11,562 bases of DNA from an uncultured Thermoanaerobacteraceae bacterium (GCA_937914965.1 CALGIY010000001.1:1-11562); one strand, 5' to 3'. Counted from the first letter of the stretch, positions 1 through 7,061 are shown. Made by a program: numbers and translations. Notes: generated from the sequence alone by a model not told the origin.

Positions 1-57
1 GAAGTGATGAACAAACTGAAGGACAAATTCCCGCAGACCGAGCTGTTCCGCGTGGCC
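1..57 (+). other. Probable tail of an unrelated reading frame at a chimeric junction
   Basis: In the frame starting at base 1, the first 20 codons give EVMNKLKDKFPQTELFRVAK. About 16 of these codons end in G or C, and second positions are AT-rich, the usual pattern of a real GC3-rich gene. This differs from the AT-rich RecQ frame (bases 3, 6, 9 and on) that takes over at about base 57. The RecQ frame is also open here, but its residues do not resemble RecQ motif V, which should stand at this place. I read it as the remains of another gene joined to recQ by deletion or insertion. I do not recognise the protein. This frame continues open to 231 only as an out-of-frame shadow of recQ. The stretch is too short for certainty. 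Confidence 0.35.
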
Positions 58-1151
58 AAATTCCTGCTTCACCTATCCATTATTATCAAGAGATCGGAAG
101 AGCAGGGAGGGATGGATTGCCAACAGATATCATATTGCTATATCATCCAGATGATAAGGAACTTCCAGAAGTTTTTATTAATAACAGTCGTCCGCCTAGA
201 CAAAATTATCAAAAGGTTATTGATGCCTTAAAAAAAGAGCCACTAGGACAATATGATATTATGAGAAAAACTAACCTGAATCAAACTCAGATAAGAGTTA
301 TTTGTGCGGATTTAATCGATCAAAATATTATCGGGAAAGCTGTTTATGAGAAAAGAAAAAAGTATGAATACAAGTTTGACTCTCCTGCTCTTAACTTAGA
401 TCCCTTTGAAGACCTTCGGCGATTCAAGATGTTAGAGCTGAGAAAGATGTTGGAATATATAGAGACATGTGACTGCCGCATGGCCTATCTTTGTTCTTAT
501 CTTGATGATACATCTGTTGGGAAGTGTGGTAAGTGCGATAATGATACAGGGAGAAACTATTACATAAAAATGACCGAAACCTGGGAAACGGAAATTAATG
601 ATTTTCAAGAATCGTATTTCCCTGAATTGAAAGTTACCTTACAAAGAACCAATTTAACAAATGGTGTAGCATCTTCTTATTACGGTAATACTATGGTTGG
701 AAGGGCAATACACCATTCTAAGTATGAAAGTGGCGGGGATTTTCCCGATTTCCTTCTACAACGAACATTAAAGGCTTATCATGATTATTTCGGAAATGAA
801 AACTTTGATATAGTTATGTATGTTCCATCCACTGAATCAGGTGATTTAGTAAAAAATTTTGCTGAAAAAGTCGCAGTAGAACTGGGCATTTCACTATCAC
901 ACGGATTACAAAAATTAAAATTTACGCAGCCACAAAAGTGTTTTGAAAACTGGATTTTAAAAAAAGAAAATGTTAAAGATTCCTTCTGTTATTGTGATAA
1001 TATTGATTTTGTTGGCAAGTCAATTTTATTGATTGATGATGTTTTTGATAGTGGGGCGACTATTAAGGAAATCGGAAGGACTTTAACTGGGTTAGGAGCA
1101 GAAAGGATAGCTCCGTTGGTTATTGCTAAAACTGTTGGGGGAGACCTTTAA
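57..1151 (+). CDS. RecQ helicase C-terminal part fused to a ComF-like phosphoribosyltransferase domain, 5'-truncated
   Basis: From about base 57 the frame reads IPASPIHYYQEIGRAGRDG, the RecQ motif VI region. Numbering from the TTG at 117, a winged-helix-like segment follows (about 31-80), then the RecQ zinc module with C118, C120, C126, C137 and C140, and a C-terminal PRTase domain whose PRPP-binding loop IDDVFDSGAT lies at 306-315. Motifs I-V, including Walker A and the DExH box, are absent from the window, and the residues before 57 do not match motif V. The motor therefore appears lost rather than just outside the window. The codons for motif VI form an AGGGAGGG sequence (104-111) six bases before the TTG at 117, so a motorless fragment could still be made. 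The stop overlaps the next start by one base (TAATG), so the two genes are coupled. Related intact proteins probably use the helicase on DNA and the PRTase domain as a ComFC-like partner; that role is inference. Confidence 0.8.
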   Translation, partial: QIPASPIHYYQEIGRAGRDGLPTDIILLYHPDDKELPEVFINNSRPPRQNYQKVIDALKKEPLGQYDIMRKTNLNQTQIRVICADLIDQNIIGKAVYEKRKKYEYKFDSPALNLDPFEDLRRFKMLELRKMLEYIETCDCRMAYLCSYLDDTSVGKCGKCDNDTGRNYYIKMTETWETEINDFQESYFPELKVTLQRTNLTNGVASSYYGNTMVGRAIHHSKYESGGDFPDFLLQRTLKAYHDYFGNENFDIVMYVPSTESGDLVKNFAEKVAVELGISLSHGLQKLKFTQPQKCFENWILKKENVKDSFCYCDNIDFVGKSILLIDDVFDSGATIKEIGRTLTGLGAERIAPLVIAKTVGGDL

Positions 1152-2311
1152 TGAAACTGCATGATGTGTCATACTGGATGGCTTTAGCTCACTTACCAGG
1201 ATGGCGTACAGAGCGAATTAACAACCTGATAATCGAAATATTATATAAGAAAAAGTTTACCCTGGCTGAGTTTTTTGCGCTTAGTAAGGATTCATGGTTG
1301 CAGAAATTTTGTTTAAATGTTAAAGAGTGCACTGATTTAGTAAAAGCGAAAGAAAGCCTACCAAATTTATCTTTCTTAGCTGAACATTTAACTGAGCATG
1401 GCTTTCGTATCATACCATTTACCTCGGACGAGTATTCTGGCGTGCTTAAATTTAATCTAAATGCTAAATATGCACCACCTCTTCTTTATGTAAAGGGTAA
1501 TACAAAATTATTAAATCAACCATCTGTTGCAGTTGTAGGTTCAAGAAGCGCTTCAACTGCTGCTCTAGATTTTACTGAAACAATATGTAGAAGATTTGCC
1601 GCTGAAGGTAAGGTTGTTGTGAGTGGTTACGCGAAAGGGGTAGATCGTTCTGCACTAGAAGCAACCTTAAAATACGGTGGGCAAAGTATAGTTGTTTTAC
1701 CGCAAGGGATACTTACTTTTAATTCTGGTTTCCGAAAATTATACACTTACCTAGTAGAGGGGAATGTTTTAGTAACTAGCACTTATTTTCCTAAAGCACC
1801 CTGGAGTGTTGGTCTGGCTATGAATAGAAATAAAATTATTTATGGGTTGTCCCGGGAGATTTATGTTGCGGAGTCCAACTTCAAAGGGGGTACCTGGTCA
1901 GGAGTGGTCGATGGTTTAGGGAGAGGAAGAAAAATTTTTGTCCGTGTTCCCGAACTTAATGAAAAGTGTGCAAATAAGGTACTTATTTCAAAGGGAGCTA
2001 TTCCAATTGATGATAGAGGCAAACCATATACAGGGAAACCAGGACACGAATTACTGGTGAAAGACCCCAGAGAGTCTTATTCTAAAGAAAGTTTGGAAGC
2101 ACGATTAATAAGACTTCTCTCATTCAAAGAACCACTGACTGCACGGGAGATAAAAGAAAGACTTCAACTTAATATTGAAACCAGAAAATTATCAGGAATG
2201 TTAAAGAAGATGGATTCTATTGAAACAATACCTGGAAAGCTTTCTTTAAGGTTTTCAGCTAAGTCGGATAAATATAAACAAACAAGGTTATTTAATGAAA
2301 AAACTTTGTAA
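1151..2311 (+). CDS. DprA/Smf-family DNA-processing protein (divergent paralogue)
   Basis: The 386-residue protein has the DprA layout: a helical N-terminal region (1-110), a Rossmann-like core (about 111-275) and a winged-helix C-terminal domain (about 310-370). The core shows VAVVGSRSAS (127-135), SGYAKGVD (158-165, canonical SGLARGID), VLPQG (182-186), NRNKIIYGLS (225-234) and GGTWSG (246-251). DprA proteins bind single-stranded DNA and load RecA in natural transformation. This copy departs from the housekeeping form around 211-224 and pairs with a RecQ-PRTase gene, so it is probably an accessory version. The start overlaps the upstream stop by one base with no independent strong ribosome binding site, suggesting translational coupling. 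The gene is AT-rich (about one-third GC in a sample line) compared with genes to its right, which suggests acquisition. A terminator hairpin follows at 2441. Confidence 0.85.
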   Translation: MKLHDVSYWMALAHLPGWRTERINNLIIEILYKKKFTLAEFFALSKDSWLQKFCLNVKECTDLVKAKESLPNLSFLAEHLTEHGFRIIPFTSDEYSGVLKFNLNAKYAPPLLYVKGNTKLLNQPSVAVVGSRSASTAALDFTETICRRFAAEGKVVVSGYAKGVDRSALEATLKYGGQSIVVLPQGILTFNSGFRKLYTYLVEGNVLVTSTYFPKAPWSVGLAMNRNKIIYGLSREIYVAESNFKGGTWSGVVDGLGRGRKIFVRVPELNEKCANKVLISKGAIPIDDRGKPYTGKPGHELLVKDPRESYSKESLEARLIRLLSFKEPLTAREIKERLQLNIETRKLSGMLKKMDSIETIPGKLSLRFSAKSDKYKQTRLFNEKTL

Positions 2312-2428
2312 ATGTACTTTCGCCTTGGGGATAGTTGCTAAGTTTATTAAATATCAGTCCTGAAGTAAAAGTTATTACAAAGCGTTATCCTGAGGTTATT
2401 GCTGAACAAAAAAAACCTGTTGATAACC

Positions 2429-2599
2429 GAGACAATATATCAGGCGTTTACCGCCTGGTTTTTTATTTCCACAACATAAATAAGCATGCTTTGCAAACAC
2501 TCCAATCTAGTGTTCTCTCGCTTTTTTCAGTATAGCGTCACTGATATAGCTCCACTTTTTCCCTGATCAAAGGTTGTCAAAAGGACCGTCCCTGTGACA
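2429..2599 (+). repeat. Long intergenic repeat, copy A
   Basis: This block shares a series of anchors in the same order with 7058-7205: GAGAC, a G+C hairpin, GGTTTTTTATTT followed by CACAACA, then AGTGTTC, then TATAGCGTCACTG (2531-2543), and finally the small stem-loop with GGACCGTCCC. Spacing between anchors differs by 5-12 bases, as expected for diverged copies of one element. No gene is credible inside: the weak frame at 2335-2535 runs straight through the hairpin. Together with bases 2312-2428, which hold nothing I can name, this accounts for the 305-base gap after the DprA gene. Confidence 0.75.
2441..2468 (+). terminator. Rho-independent terminator after the RecQ/DprA module
   Basis: The stem CAGGCG (2441-2446) pairs with CGCCTG (2452-2457) across a TTTAC loop and is followed by GG and TTTTTTATTT. 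It stands about 130 bases after the DprA stop and is part of repeat copy A. It points in the plus direction and has no T-run for the opposing serpin gene. Confidence 0.7.
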
Positions 2600-2614
2600 T
2601 CTCCCTGTGACATC
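2575..2614. repeat. Short stem-loop repeat 1 (TGTCA arms) with a duplicated right arm
   Basis: TGTCA (2575-2579) and TGACA (2595-2599) enclose the conserved core GGACCGTCCC. The segment CCCTGTGACATC occurs twice in tandem at 2590-2601 and 2603-2614, ending two bases before the serpin stop codon. The whole 25-base unit matches the one at 7180-7204 except for a C/T difference after the core. Confidence 0.8.
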
Positions 2615-2616
2615 AT

Positions 2617-3897
2617 TTATTCTTTCGCTGGATTCTCCATGATACCCGCAAAGAGCGGCATACCCGTCTTGAGGTCCATGATGCCGTATAGGAACGGCCG
2701 GTCGAATATCAGCTGCTTGTTGGACAATGGGATGCAGGTTATACCTTCTTCGACAGAGGTTGCAGCCGAGGCTTCGGTTCCTTTCTCGTCAACCCGGATG
2801 AATGTCTTGTGCTTGACCTCGCTGATATATAAGTTTTTTGTATGCTGTTCGTTCATTTGCGAGAAATCAGCGCGGTTTGGATCGAAGGCGATCTCCATGC
2901 CCAGCTGGCCCAGCTCATTGAGCAGGCTGTCTTCGTAGCGTGCCTCGAATTTCGGCATGGCGAGCTCAACTGTGAGATTGGTCTTCTGTGCCATCATCCC
3001 GGCGATATTGTCGAAGAGGGATGCCTGAGCCTGTTTTGCGAGCCATTCCCGCGGAGTCATTTCGCCATCTGGCAGCAGGGCAAAGTAGGCGAACTGCCCG
3101 TCATCATAAGGGAGTGCGACCCCGGTGGCTTCATTGCCCGAGAGGTAGGCCATCTGGCCAGTACAGTGCAGGAACGCTGTTTTGATGCTGCCGTCCGGCG
3201 TTTTGAATGCCCGGTCGTGGGTGTCTTTCTTTTCAAATGGTGTCTGCCAGTCGGACTTAAAATAGACCGTGTTGATCAGGTACATGACGACATCTGAATT
3301 GATCGACTCGATGATCTTTTCGATTGTGCCCCGGGTGGCATCCTTAACCCAGGCATTGATGATGTTGGGAGTTCCTTTATCTTTGAAATCGAGTTTGTGT
3401 GCATCTGCAGCGAAATAGTCGGCGTTACTCTGCAGGAATGGTTGGTACGGTGTGAAATCTTGGTCGAACCAGATCGAGTTAGCGACTGCGAGTGTTGTCT
3501 TTTCGCCCGTTTTGTTCAGCAAAGTTATCCAGTCACGGCTTGCTTTGTTGAGCATTTCGACCGTCATCCCCTGATCAGCCAGCACCTTCAGCATTGCTTC
3601 CTTTGTTTCACCATCGGCACCGTTCAGAGTCATCGCCAAGGCCAGATAGACCGATGCCGGCGAAATCATAACATTACCCTTGTTTGCGGCGGACTCCTGG
3701 AACAGGGCAGCTGAGAAACGATTGATACCTTTACTGATGGCTTCATTTGGCAGAGTCGGTGATACTGGCTGTTCAGCCGCGTGGACATTGGCCATCAGGT
3801 TAGCGGCTTTTCCGGTTCCGGCCGTGGATGCGCATCCGGTAAACGCCAGTGACAGGCAGACGAGCACCATCATGAAGATGGAAAATCTGTGTTTCAT
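2617..3897 (-). CDS. Secreted lipoprotein serpin (serine/cysteine protease inhibitor)
   Basis: The 426-residue product starts with a lipoprotein signal peptide: KHR, a hydrophobic stretch, and a lipobox ending LAFTGC with the lipidated Cys at 22. The rest is a full-length serpin. It has the NTVYFKSDW segment, the reactive-loop hinge EKGTEASAAT (371-380), and the C-terminal FDRPFLYGI and PLFAGIMENP strands. Aligning the hinge with alpha-1-antitrypsin puts P1-P1' at about T387-C388, within GITCIP. The small hinge residues expected of an inhibitory serpin are all present, so it should be able to trap a protease. The target is unknown, and a Thr at P1 argues against a trypsin-like one. GGGAGGT (complement of 3905-3911) lies seven bases before the ATG and fixes the start. 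The gene stands alone, is GC-richer (50-60% in sample lines) than its left neighbours, and points into repeat copy A. Confidence 0.95.
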   Translation of the reverse strand: MKHRFSIFMMVLVCLSLAFTGCASTAGTGKAANLMANVHAAEQPVSPTLPNEAISKGINRFSAALFQESAANKGNVMISPASVYLALAMTLNGADGETKEAMLKVLADQGMTVEMLNKASRDWITLLNKTGEKTTLAVANSIWFDQDFTPYQPFLQSNADYFAADAHKLDFKDKGTPNIINAWVKDATRGTIEKIIESINSDVVMYLINTVYFKSDWQTPFEKKDTHDRAFKTPDGSIKTAFLHCTGQMAYLSGNEATGVALPYDDGQFAYFALLPDGEMTPREWLAKQAQASLFDNIAGMMAQKTNLTVELAMPKFEARYEDSLLNELGQLGMEIAFDPNRADFSQMNEQHTKNLYISEVKHKTFIRVDEKGTEASAATSVEEGITCIPLSNKQLIFDRPFLYGIMDLKTGMPLFAGIMENPAKE

Positions 3898-4247
3898 GAA
3901 AAATACCTCCCATATGTGGTTTGCCTCCCAGATGTTGGCCGGCTGTGAGCAGTCTTCGTGTTACTTTATTGTCAAGAATATCTATTCAACTGCATTCTGT
4001 TTGGTTATTTCATTTGTTCTACAAAAGCTGTTATTTCCCCTACTGAAGAGGGAAAGTTTCCTTATTTAACAATAAAATAGCTGGTTTAGGCTCAGTGAAA
4101 AGGTGATATCAAGTTTTCGGGCTGAAGGATTTATCAGGGTAATAAAGGAATCCATATAGAGAAATATTTCATTGTCGGCTTTGTCAGAGGGCGGGGCTAT
4201 TTTGGAGATCGTTTTGGCATTAAACAGACAAAGAGGTGAAATTATTT
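3898..4247. promoter_or_regulatory. Divergent intergenic region between serpin and the unknown gene
   Basis: This 350-base stretch must carry the promoters of both flanking genes, but no complete one is convincing. On the minus strand a perfect -35 hexamer TTGACA occurs (complement of 3969-3974), but no good -10 follows at 17 bases. On the plus strand TTGTCG at about 4172 is followed by only a poor -10. Other structure seen is an imperfect inverted repeat TTTCCC/GGGAAA (4034-4055) and the palindrome GAAATATTTC (4161-4170), both without known meaning. The right end holds the ribosome binding site AAGAGGTGA (4231-4239) of the next gene. No gene is supported here. Confidence 0.4.
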
Positions 4248-5381
4248 ATGGGAAACATTATCGATCTTACAAAACCGTTTCTTTTGAAACTTCAGATTTA
4301 TCCAGAAGAAGTTGCACTTCTCAACGAAGTTTTAGTAGTACATCAGGAAATGAACCAGGACTTGGAACCGCATAAAGGGAGCAGCGAAGATAGTGATATT
4401 CTTGCTGCTATAGATGAAGCTTTTGAAAATGTAATCAACGAGTCGGGTGATGCAATAGAGAATGTCTTGTTTCTAAGCGATTCTTTTGCCGAAGAGTGTG
4501 TTCTTGTCTATAATTCCATGGCACAAAGACTGAGAAAAATGGCTGCACTTGAATCAGTAGATGCAGCTGGGGTCTACAAACTGCCGATATATGTTTACGA
4601 AACAGAATATTTGCGTTTTGCGCTGGAAGCGGAGAGGGATTTCGCAGTGGAAAACCCTGAAAGACAAGAGGAAATCCAAGGGATACTAAACAGGGTATTA
4701 TCCATATGCCACAAGTGCAAAGAGTGGAATAAAAAATATTGTTCTGCAGATAGGCTGGCTGCCATCAAGAGGACCCTTGGGGACTTAGAAATTCGTGATG
4801 ATGCTCTGCTAACAGATGTTAGCAAAGATATCGAGCCGTCATTAGTCAGTGGTTATTATTATTTTAATCCCGTTCCATTAATCAGGGAGAAATATAGTCA
4901 ACCAGATGAAGAAACCCTTGATATCTTTGATGTTTACGCAGACTTTGATATCGGGGTACTCTTGAATGAGCCCAAACCCCGGGAGATTAGAATTGCTTGG
5001 GCAAGAGTGATCTTTATACCACCAGAAAAACATCATACTATTTATGAAGCCTGTGATGCTTATTCAGAAGAGCTGGAGGAGGTATGTACAACTCTGTATG
5101 ATAAGAAAGGCTTTCTAAAGCCTCCGCTTAATAGGCTGAAATCCGGCAAGGTATGGGTTCTAGATGAATTTTTAATTAAACAGGGATATGAAAAGGTGGC
5201 AGGGGATTTTTTGGAGTGGATTAAAAAGCATCTTGCAAAAGAAGGAGCCATTGTCGTTGATCCGGTTTTTTCGTTTATAGATAAATCACCCAGGGGTGCT
5301 GCTTCGATAAGGCAATTTTATGCTTTCCATGGTTTCCTGCCGCTGCGAGATACAGAGTATATGTTTGTGAAATTAAGTTGA
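4248..5381 (+). CDS. Protein of unknown function with a GNAT-acetyltransferase-like C-terminus
   Basis: I do not recognise the family. The product is 377 residues, acidic, with no signal peptide or membrane segment. Residues 1-180 look mostly helical, with a Cys pair in CHKCKEWNKKYC (154-165). The last third resembles a GNAT fold. WARVIFIP (251-258) could be a core strand. VWVLDEFLIKQGYEKVAGDF (302-321) looks like the strand-plus-acyl-CoA-loop region, with KQGYEKVA in place of the usual Q/RxxGxG/A. ASIRQFYAFHGFLPL (352-366) matches the typical FY-x-x-x-GF motif. The acetyltransferase idea is inference; the loop is degenerate. I chose the ATG at 4248 because AAGAGGTGA (4231-4239) lies eight bases before it; a GTG at 4236 falls inside that site. 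It stands alone, 119 bases before the methylase gene. Confidence 0.8.
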   Translation: MGNIIDLTKPFLLKLQIYPEEVALLNEVLVVHQEMNQDLEPHKGSSEDSDILAAIDEAFENVINESGDAIENVLFLSDSFAEECVLVYNSMAQRLRKMAALESVDAAGVYKLPIYVYETEYLRFALEAERDFAVENPERQEEIQGILNRVLSICHKCKEWNKKYCSADRLAAIKRTLGDLEIRDDALLTDVSKDIEPSLVSGYYYFNPVPLIREKYSQPDEETLDIFDVYADFDIGVLLNEPKPREIRIAWARVIFIPPEKHHTIYEACDAYSEELEEVCTTLYDKKGFLKPPLNRLKSGKVWVLDEFLIKQGYEKVAGDFLEWIKKHLAKEGAIVVDPVFSFIDKSPRGAASIRQFYAFHGFLPLRDTEYMFVKLS

Positions 5382-5500
5382 GCTGCGGGATAGAATGGAA
5401 GTGATCGAGTTTCATAAATTCAGTATCACAACATGATTTTCTGTGAGACAATATTGACCCATTAGAATTTATTCTGCTATTTGAAAAAAGGAGGAGCGCC

Positions 5501-6337
5501 ATGAAAAACGAAATCGGGCGTGGCAAATTTTATGTTGTTGGAACAGGTCCAGCCGGGCCTCAGATGGCTACTTTACAGGCTTTGGATATAATCAAACAGG
5601 TGGATGCTGTTGTCGCTCCAGATAAACATGTGAAACTCTTTGCAGAGTATATTGAGGGAAAGCCGGTTCTTTTTGATCCGTGGGAGGGATTTTGGGACTA
5701 TAATGGGAAGTTCATTATAGACTTAAATAAAGATGAAATCGATAAGTTCCAGGTAAAACGATTTAGTTTGAGGGATGAGCGGGTGAACAGAATCAAAGAA
5801 CTGCTCACTCAGGGGAAAGATGTTGCACTGCTTGACTCTGGTAATCCCTGTTTTTTTGGCCCCAGCCATTGGTATGTAGAACAGTTCGATGAGCAGGATA
5901 TCGTTATTATTCCGGGTATGGGATGTGAAGCAGCGGCTTTGGCAGCTTTGGGGAAAAGTATCATTCCCTCATACGATACCCGTTTTGTCATGCAGACAGC
6001 TCCTCTTTATATGATGGATTTGGACGAAATATTAAACGATCTGAATCAGTACCCGGCCAGTATAGTTGCGTACATGGCTTTAAGGAATCCCAAAAAATTG
6101 TTTGCAAGACTTGAAAAAGTATATCCTGCTGATACACCATGTGCCGTTGTTTATTGGGCAGGATATCCCGACAAGCAGCACATTATTAGAGGAACTGTGG
6201 CTGATATGGGGCAGAAAATTTCGGAAGAGGAGCAAAACGAGAACGACATGGGGCTGTTGTTCATCGGTCGTTTTCTTCATGGAAAACCTTACGAATCAGC
6301 TATGCATGTAGCTGCTCAGGCATCAGTACAAAGATAA
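5501..6337 (+). CDS. Stand-alone tetrapyrrole-methylase-family SAM-dependent methyltransferase
   Basis: The 278-residue protein has the tetrapyrrole (corrin/porphyrin) methylase fold throughout. GTGPAG (14-19) is the glycine-rich N-terminal loop. LDSGNPCFFGP (111-121) stands where the family has its GDP-type substrate/SAM loop, and IPGMGCEAAALAALG (137-151) corresponds to the usual PG-SS-x-x-A helix. Late segments YMALRN, YWAGYPD and IIRGTV match the C-terminal domain of cobalt-precorrin methylases such as CbiF. No other cobalamin, sirohaem or haem gene is nearby, and GNP replaces the usual GDP, so the substrate need not be a tetrapyrrole; diphthine-synthase- or RsmI-like alternatives belong to the same superfamily. 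AAGGAGGA (5488-5495) lies five bases before the ATG. No terminator follows; a weak hairpin CTGCT/AGCAG sits at 6340-6355. Confidence 0.85.
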   Translation: MKNEIGRGKFYVVGTGPAGPQMATLQALDIIKQVDAVVAPDKHVKLFAEYIEGKPVLFDPWEGFWDYNGKFIIDLNKDEIDKFQVKRFSLRDERVNRIKELLTQGKDVALLDSGNPCFFGPSHWYVEQFDEQDIVIIPGMGCEAAALAALGKSIIPSYDTRFVMQTAPLYMMDLDEILNDLNQYPASIVAYMALRNPKKLFARLEKVYPADTPCAVVYWAGYPDKQHIIRGTVADMGQKISEEEQNENDMGLLFIGRFLHGKPYESAMHVAAQASVQR

Positions 6338-6367
6338 TTCTGCTTGTGACAGCAGGTGATTTAGAGA

Positions 6368-6391
6368 AGTTTCGCAGGGAGTTTCGCAGGG
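6368..6391 (+). repeat. Tandem 12-bp duplication before yigZ
   Basis: AGTTTCGCAGGG occurs twice head to tail at 6368-6379 and 6380-6391 and runs into the GGGAGGGG ribosome binding site of yigZ, so the duplication adds a second purine-rich AGGG tract just upstream. Confidence 0.8.
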
Positions 6392-6405
6392 AGGGGTGAT
6401 ATGCT

Positions 6406-7014
6406 GTGCAGAATAGTTTTTATACGATACGTAGAGCGGCAGAGGTCGAGGTCGTGATCAAGCGGTCCAAGTTCATCGCTGCTACCTCCCCTGTTGATGA
6501 TGAAGACGCGGCGAACTCCTTCATCGATCATGTGAAAGATGAGCATAAGCGGGCGACTCATAATGTATTTGCTTATGTGATCAGTGAGCAGGTGCAGCGC
6601 TGCAGTGATGATGGGGAGCCGGCTGGTACTGCCGGGATGCCGGTGTTGGATGTGATCCGGAAGCAGGGCCTAGAGCGAACTGCTGTAGTAGTTACCCGCT
6701 ACTTCGGTGGGATTAAGCTTGGAGCTGGGGGGTTGGTGCGGGCATACACGGAAGCAGCCGGGAAAGCCATTGATGCCGCAGGTATTGTGAAGAAGAGGCT
6801 GCATCAGGAAATCTTTGTGAAGGTTGACTACCAATTCTTTGGCCCGGTCAAACGGGAGTTGGAAATGGCCGGGGCGCTGATCAAAGATATCGCTTATGGT
6901 GAACAGGTGAGCATCAGCTGCCTGCTGCCGCTTGGGGTAGACATTTCCCCGCAGCTTTCCGGAGTCACTTCTGGGCAAGTGGAGCTGGGGGAGGGGAAGT
7001 GCTGCTACGTTTAG
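6406..7014 (+). CDS. yigZ: YigZ/IMPACT-family protein
   Basis: The 202-residue protein has the two-domain YigZ layout. The IMPACT N-terminal domain (about 18-123) carries the hallmark motifs HNVFAYV (52-58), RCSDDGEPAGTAG (65-77) and VVTRYFGGIKLGAGGLVRAY (95-114). A smaller ferredoxin-like C-terminal domain (about 138-195) follows. Bacterial members such as E. coli YigZ and B. subtilis YvyE are cytosolic and widely conserved, with no settled biochemical role; the eukaryotic IMPACT relative controls Gcn2 signalling. I chose the GTG at 6406 because GGGAGGGG lies about eight bases upstream; an ATG at 6401 is out of frame. The gene is GC-richer than its neighbours and is followed 48 bases later by a terminator within repeat copy B. 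Confidence 0.95.
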   Translation: MQNSFYTIRRAAEVEVVIKRSKFIAATSPVDDEDAANSFIDHVKDEHKRATHNVFAYVISEQVQRCSDDGEPAGTAGMPVLDVIRKQGLERTAVVVTRYFGGIKLGAGGLVRAYTEAAGKAIDAAGIVKKRLHQEIFVKVDYQFFGPVKRELEMAGALIKDIAYGEQVSISCLLPLGVDISPQLSGVTSGQVELGEGKCCYV

Positions 7015-7061
7015 AACAATCCCCTGCTTTGAGGAAGAATAATTATAATTGAAACAAGAGA

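Noticed and set aside
4..231. Open frame of 75 codons at the left edge
   Set aside because: Only the first 20 or so codons look like coding sequence; the rest overlaps recQ in another frame. Reported as a junction remnant, not as a gene.
2335..2535. Small plus-strand frame after the DprA gene
   Set aside because: It runs through the terminator hairpin and repeat copy A and has no plausible ribosome binding site or protein-like composition.
2594..3714. Several plus-strand frames opposite the serpin gene
   Set aside because: They are antisense shadows of a clear full-length serpin and match nothing recognisable.
4034..4055. Inverted repeat TTTCCC/GGGAAA as a terminator
   Set aside because: The stem is short and mismatched, there is no T-run on either strand, and it stands between divergent genes where no terminator is needed.
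5454..5483. TTGACC with TATTTG 18 bases later, a possible promoter of the methylase gene
   Set aside because: The -10 is poor, and transcription would begin at the ribosome binding site itself, leaving almost no leader.
6340..6355. Hairpin CTGCT/AGCAG after the methylase gene as a terminator
   Set aside because: A five-base stem without a T-run is too weak to call.
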